The notes beneath the pieces were generated by a model. It was not told where the DNA came from. It was given only the letters and a program-made list of their open reading frames with translations, and searched no databases. DNA of 64,000 nucleotides from Panax quinquefolius (Eukaryota; Streptophyta; Magnoliopsida; Apiales; Araliaceae). The stretch is taken from the NCBI GenBank assembly GCA_020205615.1, contig CM035160.1, positions 10,825,821 through 10,889,820 on the forward strand. Direction: 5' to 3'. Shown piece by piece: positions 28,132 through 41,415 of the stretch (positions are counted from its first letter, which is position 1; each line of letters opens with the position of its first letter). A program made the translations under genes and the position numbers.

Positions 28132-31100
28132 ATGGAGAAGAAAGGAGGAGGAGAAGTAGTGTGCGTAACAGGAGGTAGCGGCTTCATTGGTTCGTGGCTG
28201 GTTCGTCTCCTACTCGATCGTGGCTACACCGTCCACGCCACCGTCAAAGATCTCAGTACTCTCTTCCCCACACACACACTCTCTCTCTCTCTATATATAT
28301 TCGTCTTCAATTTCATTTTCTGAAGATTAATCGAGAGCTTGTTTTGTGCAAGAGAAGATGACGAGAGAGAAACAAAGCATCTCCAAGCCCTAGAGCAAGG
28401 AACAGACGAACAATCGCGTCTTCGTCTCTTCCAAATCGATCTCCTCGAGTACGACTCCATTGTCGCCGCCGTTAATGGCACCACCGGTGTCTTTCATCTC
28501 GCTTCTCCCTGCACAGTCGACAGAGTCCTTGATCCCGAGGTCCTCCGTTCTTTTCTCTCCTCTACATATATGTATATAGTTTATACACAACACAAAAAGA
28601 GTATTTTTAGTAGTGAATTTGCGAAATACTAAAATTTCAAATTGGCCTTGAATTTATTTGATTTTGATGAATCCAATAGTTAGTATTATAAACTACTTAT
28701 TTAATTATAAGTATTACTTAAACAACAAGTATTATTTCATAATTTTAAATAAATTTCTCAATGTCACTTTGATCAAATTCAAAGGTGACTCTTTTATCGG
28801 AATGGAAAGAGTATTATGTAAATATATCATATATATGCTCTATGTTTAATAATCAGTGTTTCAGAAGGAGCTATTAGCACCAGCAATTAAGGGCACAATC
28901 AATGTGCTCACTGCGGCAAAGGAGCTTGGTGTTCAGCGTGTGGTTCTCACCTCATCCGTTTCGGCCATTGTTCCCAGCCGTTTCTGGCCAGCTGACGTTG
29001 TTAAGAGTGAGGATTGCTGGACAGATGTGGAATACTGCACGCAGAACGAGGTGAGGCACCGTCTCTTCTTTATTGAGTTCAGATAATACTGCCTATTTTA
29101 TTGTGTTTTTAAGGAATAATGAATGTAATTAACAGTACCAGACATCTATTTAACTAGATAAAAAATAAACAGTTCCCTGGCATACTCTCAATATTGTAAT
29201 TTAAAGAAATAAATTGATTGGTACTACAAGAATCACTTCAATTTTGAGATCTAATAATTCGTAGCTCTATTTTTCATTATATGTTAGTTATGGTATCCAG
29301 CTTCTAAGACACTAGCTGAGAATGCTGCCTGGGAATTTGCTAAGGAAAAAGGTTTGGATGTGGTTGTGGTGAATCCTGGAACTGTGATGGGTCCTGTTCT
29401 TCCTCCAACTATTAATGCAAGCATGTTAATGATCCTTCGACTTCTCCAGGGTAACTTCTAGAATCCAGAAAAACTTACTTGCATAATTTTTACTGAATTA
29501 CATTCATATGTAAAGCCTTGTTGATTTGAGTACATTTATATTAGCATCAAAGAGACCACAGGTAGCATAGCTATATATGTGTAGCGTTATCTTCTCTACA
29601 GCTGCTTCCTGGTGCCTACCTAAAACCATAGTAGTAAAAGGTGAGTTGGGAGGGGAAGAGTGTACAGAACCTATTAAATTACAACATAGATTAAATTAGT
29701 TCAACTAATGCCTGTGAGTGTTTCTAATGTTATATTTGTTTTTCATGTTCACAAAAGATCCAATAGATCTGTGTGACTGATATAATTTCAGTGACAGGGT
29801 TAGGCCATGCAAACCTCTTCATTGGGAAGTTGTCTAAACAGTTTTGTGTCATTATTTGTAACACAATCAGATAGTTTATTTATTCTTCTCTCGAACTGGT
29901 CTATAATCCAAATTCTCGCTATGTAAATGAGGCCCAATAGAATCTGAATCAGATCTAAAGCCTAGGTTCTCTTTACATTGAATTTGGATGACTAAATTTC
30001 TGAGGGTTCTGATTTCGATGGGTTATTTAAAGACTTTTCATAGGCTGTTTTCCCAGTACTAAGCCTTTTCTGTGAAAGCTTATACTAGAGAAAAGATAGT
30101 AGTAGAACATGCATTATTAATTATAGGTAGGGGTATATCCCATGTCTTGGATAGATCCCTTCTTCTGTAATACTGATCTCTCTCGATGCCTCTTGACCAA
30201 CTGGTCATACATGTGTTGTTAGGAACAACACTGCTTCGGTGCTTCCTTGTTCTTCAGTTGTTACTTAGATCCTATGATTTATATATTTCCTCAATACAAA
30301 TATTATATTGCCTGTACTCTACTAACTCCAAGTGTTTAGCTAAAAGCTAACTATAAGTCTATAACTAAGGATGGCATTTTGCAGTTTCAGTTCTCAAGGA
30401 TTTCTGGATGGATATTCTTTGAGCTGTTATACTTGCATAACTTTTCACCCATTTCCTTGGTCTGGATTAGCTGTCTGAATATTGAAGTGTTTTAAGAAGC
30501 TGATTGACGACAATCCCTATGAAGTTAAAATTTGGTTGTGTTTCAATAAACAACCCTTTAGGTCTTCCCAATCTCTGTACCACACAGTTTCACATTTGTG
30601 TCTTGAAGCAACCACTAGTTACCTAGTTATTTGCATTCATCAAATCTTTTAATTTTTCACTCCCCATCATCATGAACTGATGAACATATGAATCATGTTT
30701 AATAATTCTCAACCACTCAGGAGCACTCTGCCATGCATTCAGGTTGTACAGAAATTTATGAGGACTTCTTTATGGGATCAGTTCATGTTAAAGACGTGGC
30801 TCTAGCACACATATTGGTTTATGAAAAAACCTCTGCTACCGGAAGGCACATGTGTGTTGAAGCCATCTCTCATTATGGTGACTTTGCGGCCAAGGTTGCA
30901 GAACTGTACCCTGAATATCAGTTACCCAGGTAGTTGTTCGACTCTATAATTGAAACTATTATGTTTGGTTTGACAGAACCATGTAGCAGGATCTAATGCT
31001 TATGACTCTGCCTTGTGGTTTGTTATGGCATTCACCTTTTTATTTTCTACTTGGGAATATTTCTAGGAAGGGAAGGGATTAGGGTTGACCTGAGGGAGCA

Positions 31101-31622
31101 AAAGGGATGGGATCTAATTAAAGAAAATAAAGCGGTCTTGTGGATTGGAATAAAAGTTTTCCAGTTGAAAAGTAGTCAGTTTTATTGGTGATTCTATTTT
31201 TGATGTGAACTTACTGTGCATTCTGAGTACCAATGGTTTTTGCTTATTTATTAACTTATATATTTTTTATGATGGTGGAACCCGCAAGGACTATCCTTAG
31301 GGTGGCCCCAAGGAGATCATTTCCTTTGCGGAGTATTAAACCTATGACCTATGCTTCGGATGACACTTATCACTAGGCTTCTTAGCACTTGTATTAAACC
31401 TATGTCGCTAGAAATGTCGCTACTTCAATGTCCCACTAGAATTATTCAACAGGTAGGTCAATGCTCATTTATTGTAGGTTACCAAGAGATACCCAGCCTG
31501 GGTTGCTGAGGTCCAAGAATGCATCTAAGAAACTGATGGACTTGGGTCTACAATTTACTCCCATGGAGCAGATTATCAGGGACTCTGTTGAGAGTTTGAA
31601 GAGCAAAGGATTTATTAAATGA
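28132..31622 (+). CDS. Cinnamoyl-CoA-reductase-like oxidoreductase, copy B
   Basis: Six exons (28132-28255, 28358-28539, 28865-29050, 29288-29450, 30743-30929, 31478-31622), each the same length as in copy A, encode 328 residues. The TGGSGFIG motif (13-20) and [11 protein letters not shown] with Y167 and K171 are intact. Exon 1, intron 1 and exon 2 are nearly identical to copy A, so the duplication is fairly recent or followed by gene conversion. An upstream in-frame ATG at 28114 would add MARRDK; the ATG at 28132 is chosen because it aligns with copy A. It has Pro168 where copy A has Ser, which is closer to the family pattern. Intron 5 carries an unclassified insertion (about 31200-31440). 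Confidence 0.93.
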
Positions 31623-32815
31623 GTAAGTGGAAAAAGTGTATTGGCAGTACTTGTGGTAAATGAAGTTGCTTATTTCTTGTACTATATTAATCATATACAA
31701 TATGATGACGAATGTAAATTACTTTCTGTTTCAACAGCCGGAACTATCAACATTTTGTCTATCATATCTCCACACAAAGTAATAGTATTTCTTTTATGCA
31801 GTTTGATGTGCATAAACACTGCATCATATATAACCTTATACTATCATATTATTACATCTGTTCTAAAATTAAGATACATTTTGATCTTTTAGAGTCAATT
31901 TTAAAATTAATATAATTTTGTTCAAATTTTAAAACAACAAATATGATGATTAGTAGTATTTTATAATTAATTTATAATTGTTGTATTTATTTATACTAAA
32001 ATTAAATAATTTTATACCAATTTAAATTTTATAATTTTGTGAATTAACACTAATTTTGAAACGGAGCGAATATTTTTTATAAAAATAAATTGTAGCCAGA
32101 ATTATGTAGAAAATGACGTCCAAGTGTTTTGAAAATCAGGACTACTACTACTTTGTTACGTACAAGGCACAAAATGAACCACCTCATTTGGAATGATAAT
32201 TACTTGTAGAATATGAACCACTTCATGTGGAACTTGATGTATTCAGAATTAATTTGTTACGGGAATTAAAATATATAAATATCTTATAAATATTACTACT
32301 AATATAGTTTAAATTGATTTTTGAAAAATCAACAGTTTGTCTTGTACGGAAAGAGAATGATATAAAAACAAGTATAAGATTTTATCCAAATTAATTTAGT
32401 TGGTCATTTTAAGAGTAATTTAAAAATCAATTTATAATTTTCAAATATAAATTATATAATTATAATAATACATGTTCATATTCAATAAATATAATTATAA
32501 TTTGATATATATATAAAAAAAATCATAAAAATATAAAAATCATATATATATATATAATAATAATAATAATCTAAAAATATATAATTAAATTATTTTGATA
32601 TTTCAAAAACTATACTCCATAAAAAATATATTGTCAATTAGTCGGAAGAAATCAAAGTTGATCGAATAGATAAGCAGGTTCATTGAACCTGGTCCTTTCA
32701 ACACAAAGAAAATGTCACTATCAATTAATGGAGTATTTTATCAGCTAATCAAATATTCATAACCAAATATATAAACAAAGTGATTTGAGTGAAATCTCCA
32801 TTGGAAGTACCAAAA
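31623..32815. other. Intergenic, AT-rich
   Basis: Copy B 3' flank and GILT promoter. Contains AT-rich simple sequence near 32500-32590. The 32090-32190 stretch repeats part of the copy A 3' flank (27215-27290, around AATTATGTAGAAAATGAC), so the duplication unit includes the downstream sequence. No gene seen. Confidence 0.55.
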
Positions 32816-35800
32816 ATGGGCACCGGTCGGAGAATATCGTATCTATCTGTTTCTCTTCTACTCAACCTGTTATTCTTATTCACCACTACAACAATAATAT
32901 CTGCAAAATCCTCTTCTTCTCTATCTATAAATTCTGTTGCGGGAGATCAAAAGGAATTGGAAGGTGATGAGAAGGTTACGGTCGCTCTGTATTACGAGAC
33001 TCTGTGCCCGTACTGCTCAAATCTGATAGTGAATTATCTGTCTAAGATATTCGATGACGGACTCTACGACATCGTTGACTTCAAGCTCATTCCCTACGGC
33101 AACGCCAAGATTCGCAACAACACCATCGTTTGCCAGGTTTTTTTTTTTGTCGACTTTCCTAACTTTTTCTAATATTTTGCTCGACTCTGTTAATTTACGT
33201 TTTTGATTAGATTTCTCGTGTTTGTAGATTAAATTTGGATCCATTTGGTACTTCGTTTGATACTCTGAATTTTATGAAGTAGCATAGGTTCATAAAAATG
33301 AACTATAATTAATATGAGAGATTAAATTACTAAAAAGTATGTTGGGTAACTAAAATCAATATTTTAGCATAATGAAAGTTTCAATAGTACTTAATGTTTT
33401 GACTGGTATTGACTATTGAGAGTATGGGAAAAATAAATAAAATGAAAAACTAAGAGAACAATACTTATTTTATTTAACAATCCATTGTATTGGGACTCTT
33501 TTTTTCTCTTCTGAAATACATACAAAAAATTATATTTTTAAGAGATTTTTTAAACCTTCACATGCCCTTTTCTTAAAAAGTTAAGTTGAGGGGACCCTTT
33601 CTTTGAGGTAAATAAAATATTTTGTAGGACGAGAAAAATAAAGGACGAGAAAAATAAATCAGTTGGCTGTGCTTTGGTCAAAAGAAAGAGTAGAAAAAAT
33701 GATTTGTCACAAGTTGAGGTCACTTACTTTGCCACTAAAAGAGAGAGTGTTGGCTCCTGCTCCTTTTCTCTTTCATTCTTCAAATATGCTAGAACTAACT
33801 CCTTATGAACCATTGACTTCCAGCCACTTCCAATGATGTCTTCCAGTTATTTATTGTTCACATTCACTCCTTTATCTTACCTCCTATTCTTCAATTTCTC
33901 CCAGTTCTTCAATTCTTCCCCTGTTTGCTTCATTTTCTTCGAAGCAAGTTTCAGTTGGGTTGTACACTTGTACTACGAAACCCTGAAATCATTATTGATG
34001 ACTTAAACAAGATTTCCCACAATGGATAGATTGACTTCGTTGATGCAATCTCATTCCTTTGGGACAGTGACAAACTTAGAAGCAACAACACCTTGCCAGG
34101 TCCCTCTCATCATTATTTTCACTTCGTTTTCCTTCTTTTAGTTACGTATAATTTGTCAGCTACCAATTATCGGTCATATAGAACATTATTTATTTGGACT
34201 TTTTGTAATCTATTTATTCGACTGTATATTATACTCCCCCATTCCAAAATATAAGAGATCAAGTTTGATTTTTTAAATCAATTGGAGATGTTTTCAAATT
34301 CAAAATTGATGACTATATAACTTTTCAAAACAATAAATCTTATGATTGGTAGTCCTTTTTGAATAGTTTACAATATTCATAATTGTATTGACTAACTTGT
34401 TTGACTTCATTTAAATTTGAAATTGAAAATGTCTCAATTGGCTTCAAAAAGTCCAATTTTATCTTATAGTTTGGAACAGAAGGACTAACAATAACTTGGG
34501 CTGATAGGTTCTTCTTTGTGATTTTGCAGCATGGTCCAACTGAATGCTTGCTGAACGAAATAGAGTCGTGTGCAATCCACGTCTGGCCTGATGTGGTAAC
34601 TCCACTTTACAATGTTACTGCTTAGAAGAGTTAACATATACATACATATTATTGCTTCTACTGAAAATACAGTAAAATGTTATTATTCTTTTCTTTTTCT
34701 TCATGTGCTCCATTAGTAACAGTACTAGCATGTGTCTTATGATAGAATTATAATATTGTTTGTAATTTTTATTGTATTTTATATAAATTTCTTAATGGAA
34801 AGAATAATTAATTTTATTTTTGACTTAATAATTGAATCATATGGTTGGTCAATGTTCTAATTTTTCTTGTATTTTAGTAGTATTATTAATATAATATTAG
34901 GTACGATGATCCTCATAAGAAAAAATATTTCTTCTAAAATTATATTATCTAAGTAATAATACAATCTCAGTTATACTCGAAATTACAGTTATATATTTTA
35001 ATAAGTAACAAACTAAAATTAGGTAAGATAGTCTTTATAAGAAAATTGTTTCCTCAAACTATATTTATCTAAGTAATAATAGTATCTTACTTAAACACAA
35101 ATTATTTTATGCATATTTTAGTAATACTGTAATAGTAGCCGGATTAGTATACGGTAAGATTGTTTTCTTGTGAAACTAAATTATTAAACCTTGTTTTTAA
35201 CTAGGTTGAACGGACCAAAATTGCGAGTTGACTTGGTTTGAAACTCATTTTTTTGGTGGTTTTAATTATATTATAGATTTGGTGTTTCTGCTGCTCCGCT
35301 ATTAATATTATACCCATACGTTCAAATATTCAATTCTTAGAAGATTTTGTACAGTAGACAGTATTTAACTTTCTTTTTGGATTATACCTAAAAATAATGT
35401 TCTTCTCTATGTAATTTTTTTTTTCATTTGAATCAGTATATAGTAACTCTACTTTAAAGAGTGTACGACCTTGAAATTGCAGAGTTTTCTATTACTCACT
35501 GTCACGTTACATGGAAATGCAATTTTATAACTTCCACTCAATAGTTCTCTTGAACATCTCTGATGCAGAAGGACTACTTTCCTTTTATCTATTGTGTTGA
35601 AGATTTTATCTATGAGAATGAGTCTGACCAATGGGAGACTTGCTTTGAGAAATTGAATTTAGATCCTAAACCTGTTACCGACTGTTATAGCAGCGGATAT
35701 GGGGACAAGGTATGTTTTTCTCGGTGATTGCTTGCGGGTATATATTGCTTACTCAACTAATATTTTTACATATGTGATATATGCATGACTCTTTTCAATA

Positions 35801-37762
35801 GATGAACATGTGTTCTTCTTCTTCCTCTACCCCAAGATACCTTCCTGAATTCATAGTTCGAATCCTGCATATCAATATGTATTTCAAACGCTATTCCTGG
35901 AATTAATCACAACATTTCAAACGCTTGGCAGTGCATTTCTACACTTTTTATTGGTGGGCCATTGTCAAAGGTGCCGAGTAGAGTAATCATGAAGAAATTT
36001 TCTATCTGATTTTGTGCTTAATCAAGTCAAGAATTGGTTTTCTTTTCTTTCTAAATGCATGCATGAGCGATAGTGTACAAGTTAATTAGCAAAGAAGAAG
36101 GTTAAACACAAAGATGTAGTTTAAAAACCCGGGTCAAATTCCAAGTCAAATCATAACGTAACATGGCCCAATCCACAGTCTCAGTAGTACTTCGTGGTCA
36201 TGATAGTCCACCATAAGCTCACCCAAAATGTCATAACTGAAGATAGTATTGATAGTAGCTTAAAACTTTATATACATATCAATGAATCTCACATGTTTCG
36301 ATGTGGGATTGGGGTTTTACATGTAGAATGTAGAGCACTTGCATTAGGAGAAGTGATGCTACATCAATGAAGATTTGTAGGGGCATCTTTATTCTTTGTA
36401 CCTCCCAGACTCCAGGCCTGAAAAGTTGGCTGGAGAGTAAATTGGACTATGTGAAAATAATGGACACAACGTGCAACAATAAAGTTTGTATAAACATTAT
36501 TTCCTTTGATATGCTTTACCTCGAAATTCCATCACCATAAATTAGCTGAGAGTGGTGCATTGACAGGGTCATATGTTTTTCGATGATTCTGTTCAGAAAT
36601 GAGTTAGATAATCAAATATACTATCTCCTCCCAAATTTGGATTCCATTTGGAAGCCAAATTCTCAGAAAGACCAGAGTTTATTTTTTCCTCCACTTGAAT
36701 GATTACATACTACCATTGTTCCAAGGAGTATAATGTACTGTTAGTAATATAAAGCATTTATTAGAACCCTAAATTAGTGTTTGGTAAGCCCAAGGCCCCT
36801 GAGCACCAGTAATAAGGAACTGGAACTAAAGTTACTAAACTATATGACTGAACTCTAGAGCAAAATTACATTGAACAGATTGGTGTACTAGAGAAAGTAA
36901 ACAATTAAAAATTCAGAATGGTCTAATAAAATTCCCTCACCATTTGACATTGTATGTTTGTGGCGATGAGAGAGATTTTCTGTTTCTGTTATTTAGCAAA
37001 ATCGATGCCATGTTTTTTATGTTCATGATATTGTGTTCAGTCAGTTTTTTTTTTTAAAAGTTGGTATTATTTATAATTTAAAAGAGAGATTGGATCAGCT
37101 GTTCTAATCTTCTCATCACATTTTGCTTTTGTTAGGTAAATTTTTTTATTCTCTTTATCTTTTTGATTGATTGAATTTCAACTTCTATGCAGCTTGAACT
37201 AAAATATGCAGATGAAACGAATGCCCTTGAACCTCGTCATACATATGTGCCTTGGTTAGTTGTGGATGGACAACCATTATATGATGTAAGTTCCTTTGAT
37301 TGCTTTGTCAAAAGATAAACTTATTCAAAATTCCATTGATTGAAACTTGAGCTATGAAATGTCATGTCATACTCTTATAATGCACAGCTAAGATTTGTGA
37401 AAATTTAATCAAACTTTAGCAAATGATGAGCAGTAGTTAATATTCTAGTACATTGGAGTCCATCTTATTCATTTTCATGCCAGTGATCTGTAGCTTCAAA
37501 AGATGACACTTTTTTTTTATAAATTTTTTTATTTCTGTTGCAGGACTATAGGAACTTTATAAGCTATATTTGTAAGGCTTATAAAGGCACTACCTTGCCC
37601 AAAGCTTGCGCTGAATCATCCCTTAGTAGCTCAACAGTGGAGAGAGCAAACGGTATTCCTGAAGTATGCTACACAGAAAAAACAACCAAGACAACACTAT
37701 CAAAACTGAGAGCAGCCATAACATCGTGGATTCGCCGGGGTAACGTAGATGCTGCAATCTAG
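32816..37762 (+). CDS. GILT: GILT-like thiol reductase
   Basis: Exons 32816-33136, 34530-34595, 35569-35709, 37193-37285 and 37544-37762 join with GT-AG introns into 279 residues. Residues 8-30 form a signal peptide. The catalytic CPYC lies at 64-67 in LYYETLCPYCSNL, and the family signature CQHGxxECxxNxxxxC is complete (106-121). Further conserved cysteines follow (YCVEDF, TCFEK, TDCYSSG) and the PWLVVDG segment. GILT proteins reduce protein disulfides in acidic endomembrane compartments or after secretion; the plant role and substrate are less defined. The ATG at 32816 is the first in frame. Intron 1 contains a decayed copy of exon 1 and a MITE. Another MITE lies just downstream. Confidence 0.94.
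33955..34099 (+). pseudogene. Relic duplicate of GILT exon 1 inside GILT intron 1
   Basis: The stretch still reads LYYETLK near its start, then a broken version of the IVDFKLIPYGNAKIRNNT region (segments IDFVDA and KLRSNNT), and ends TTGCCAGGT like the true exon-intron boundary (TTTGCCAGGT). There is an in-frame stop and the CPYC active site is lost. It looks like a decayed exon left by an internal or tandem duplication. Confidence 0.75.
34234..34485. mobile_element. Stowaway-type MITE in GILT intron 1
   Basis: Starts CTCCCCCATTCCAAAATATA and ends TATAGTTTGGAACAGAAGGAC, flanked by TA (34232-34233, 34486-34487). About 252 bp and ends about 45 bp before exon 2. Confidence 0.75.
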
Positions 37763-37813
37763 ACTGTCGATGTTTCCATACACTTCAGTGTTAGTTCTAT
37801 TGTATAAAGAATA

Positions 37814-37928
37814 AGTCTTCTATCACATAAAATCGCTCACATACACTTATCATATTTTGACGCGATTTTGCTTGCCTGTGCGCGAATTTATTTAAATATC
37901 GTGTGAATGTTTTATGTGATAGTAGACT
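37814..37928. mobile_element. Small TA-flanked MITE in the GILT 3' region
   Basis: Inverted ends AGTCTTCTATCACATAAAA and its near-exact complement TTTTATGTGATAGTAGACT, with TA on each side. It is 115 bp and starts 51 bp after the GILT stop codon, so it may be transcribed in the 3' UTR. Confidence 0.7.
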
Positions 37929-38986
37929 TACTGTTGTATAAATTGGTAATGCAATCGTGGTACTATAGTTGGCTTGTTATTATAGGCGTACCACAATAAA
38001 TGTAGTGCCCAGAAACAATTTGTTTTGTTATTGTCAGTCGTTGTATCTATATGGATAATGATTGTAAAATGCTATGTTTCAAAAATATTGTAATTTATTT
38101 GTAGAAAAATACAAGTAGTACACTTTCTGGGGGCACCTGCTCTCAAGTATAAATTTGAGATAGTGATTTCAAATTGAGATAGTTATTATGAGGTGCTCAA
38201 TTGGATGATGTAAATCTCGTCATGTATTTTTTTCTTACTCCCCCTTAGAACTTGAGTATTTTCTTATGAAAAAATTAACATAATTAATCATTAAGATCAC
38301 GACTTATTCAGATATAGTAGTAGTAATATGATGAGTCAATACGTAGGAAATTTATATTTTTACAACATTTTTTGATATTTTCACATAAAAAGTATAAAAG
38401 GTGTTGCTATAGATGTATAGTCACGGGGAAACCGTCGCTATAGGATCTATAGCGACACTTTATATGTGGAAATATCATCTTCTATTGTGGAAATATCAAT
38501 TTCCAAATATATATGGAGTATGATAAATTTATGTCAAATTATAATTCGAACAAATATAAGTTGTTTTTCCATATTGAACCGAGTAATAAAGACATGAGCC
38601 GTTGTATATGACAGAAAATTATGTCGATATTAAATACTGACTTACGTGAATATATGAAATAAGGTGTAAGAAAAAAAATCCATATAGAATAAAATTCCCA
38701 TACACATTGTAAAATTACTTCATAAATAAAAAGAGAAATTGAGTGTTTGATTTGGCACTTTGGAAAAACTCAATAGAGTAGTACTGTGGTACTTCCTCGG
38801 TTCTATAATAATTGTCTATTTAGAAGAAAAAAATTATTTCAATTTATTTGTTGTTTATAATTTTTTAAGAAAATAAATTATTTATTTTCTTATATTACCC
38901 GTAACTTCTCTCATTCTCCCAATAAATTCTCTCTTGCATTAATAGTTTCCAACTTTTCATAAATGGATAGTGATGAAATTTCATAC

Positions 38987-39037
38987 AAATTGTAATTCTT
39001 ACTAAATGATTATTATATTTAGTAAGAATTTCAATTT
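38987..39037. repeat. Near-perfect hairpin, 21-bp arms
   Basis: Arms 38987-39007 and 39017-39037 match 20 of 21 (core AATTCTTACTAAAT) around a 9-nt loop. AT-rich; no known miRNA recognised. Confidence 0.65.
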
Positions 39038-40529
39038 ATTGTATGCATCCTCATTGCTGCTTAAGTGGTTGCTTGTAGTACGTACTTTTATTTTTCTCTA
39101 TTTGTTATAGTATTTAATTTCACCCCCAAAAGAAACATTCCTTTCAGACCAGAGAGAAACTTAAAGTGATGGAACTAAATATATATACATATATATATAG
39201 AGAGAGACATAATTAATGCATAATTCTAAATTAATCCCATTCCCAAAAACAAAAACTCAGATGAACCTGGAGGCCATTATCTAATAATCATGGAGGAGAG
39301 ATAGAGACGTGAGAATTGAAGGAGGCACCTGAAACTGAAGTTAGTCCTGAGTACTACTTCCGATTCGTCATATATTGAAACCCACGTGTGTACTCTCCCT
39401 CCCTCCCCCTCTCTCTCTACATATATACATATAAGGGCGACGGTCCCAAGTCTAGGCTAGCTAGGTTTAAGGAATCTTATATGTATATATATAAACTGTT
39501 ACAGATATTTGGCTATACGGACCGACCCACTTTTACTCGTTGTAACTGCGCGAGACTCGATCTTTAGTAGTCGTGACTGAATATTAGGCCATATTTGTTG
39601 GAACTTGGAGCTTATAATTAATTTTAAAATATAAGTTGAAAATAATAGTATTAACATAATTTATTCAAAATACATTACAAATTGAGTTTTAGTTCCTTAC
39701 CGATTGACATTGATTTTGGCATGCTAGGCGTCAGGCAGCGTATGACACTTGACTCGTGGCATGGTATTTTGTCAAACACTTGGGGGTAATACCTAGGGAT
39801 ATTAATTCTTCAAGCATATATACCTGATGTGTAGTAGTGACACTTAAAGTGTTAGTATATAGGGGGTGGTGTGGTGAAGTCCACTCAGGCCATGGGCAGG
39901 CTGACTTCGTCGGTTGCCTAGATGTTGGGCCGAATGGGTTAGACAACAGTTGCTGATAATAGTTGCAGGGCAGACATGCAGACAACATGATCATTGTTGG
40001 ACATTGTCTAAAAACGAATTCGGCTTGTGCGCACATTCAAACATATAATTTGCTGAGCATTCAAATGTCGGTTGGACATTGGCTGAAATTCCTATACAGT
40101 GAGTTAGGGATGTCAACCGCAGGCTATTTTGTACAGTAATATATTTATATGTATGTATTGGTGCGGTGCAGACATTGTTCGAGTCTTGCAAGCCTTTAGC
40201 CGATGTAAGTACTGAGTGAGCAATAAAAGGTTGAAACGCATGTTATACTACAAATTCTAACTTTGTGAGCGTGTGTGGCTTGTGTTGATTTGTATTTACA
40301 ATGTGATCATTGTATATGCATGCATGTGTGTGAAACATTGCTGATTGGTTTGGTGCATGTGCAAATATTCAATGCATTACAAATTGTTTGATTTTGGTGC
40401 AGAAAATTTAGTATCAAACGTACGTAAACCCTGTGATATGATCAGTATAATACCTTCGACATGTATATTGAGAGGGAATGGACATGGACCTTAAAAAATG
40501 ACAATATAATGCATTACTACTGAGTGCTG

Positions 40530-40531
<2 letters not shown>

Positions 40532-40619
<88 letters not shown>
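40532..40619. repeat. Compound (TA)n(GA)n microsatellite
   Basis: About 35 bp of TA repeats pass directly into about 53 bp of GA repeats. Confidence 0.95.
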
Positions 40620-40622
<3 letters not shown>

Positions 40623-41364
40623 AAAACATGATTAATTCGTGATTGGAGACCACTATATATATTGTAATCACATATGAAATACTATATGATTTGTCCTAGC
40701 TAGATAGTTTCTTGGGATTGATTTAGGTCAAACCTATATACGTACATGTAGTAATAGTAGTGTCTTCAAAAGAGTATAATATTGAAGCAGTACAATAATT
40801 GTTACTAAACTCTGAACCAACTACTGTACTATATATATAAAGATCGAGACCTAGCTATTTATAGGACAAACTAGGATCAATATATAGAGCTTCATGAGTG
40901 CAAAGGTGCATAAAACATCGATCATAATGGCTGCCTGATAATTTGAGGAGTAATTAGAATAGGAATATATGTATTTAATACATTAATAAATAGCAGAAAT
41001 AAAGATGGATCATGTGGTTTGTCACCAACAAAGAAGTCAAAAAATAAGAAGAGATGAGGACAAGGTAGAGAGTCGAGTGACCAACCAATAATTAGATCCT
41101 TATAGCTCATGAATTAATTTATACGAGGGTTGATAACAAAAACTAATTTGACTAGGTCAACATAGCAGTCAATCACACATAAATTAAAAATTACTACATA
41201 GATATAAAATCTATTGTAAATTAACTTACCTAGGCCACTAGAGTTATAATTACCGATTCTGAATTGCAAAACTACATGACACAAACCCTCAACATCTATC
41301 TGAGATTAATTTTGGCTACTCCAATAGTTGATCACTAGCTAATATTTGAATTGGGAATCAAATG

Positions 41365-41367
<3 letters not shown>

Positions 41368-41410
<43 letters not shown>
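41368..41410. repeat. (TA)n microsatellite
   Basis: About 21 uninterrupted TA repeats. Confidence 0.95.

Positions 41411-41415
<5 letters not shown>

Noticed and set aside
31260..31440. Insertion in intron 5 of CCR-like copy B with AACCCGCAAGGACTATCC
   Set aside because: Looks repeat-like, but I found no termini, target duplication or clear pol III boxes to classify it.
39731..40191. Two overlapping minus-strand ORFs with several Cys
   Set aside because: No family resemblance, no splice or promoter context, and no related sequence in the window.
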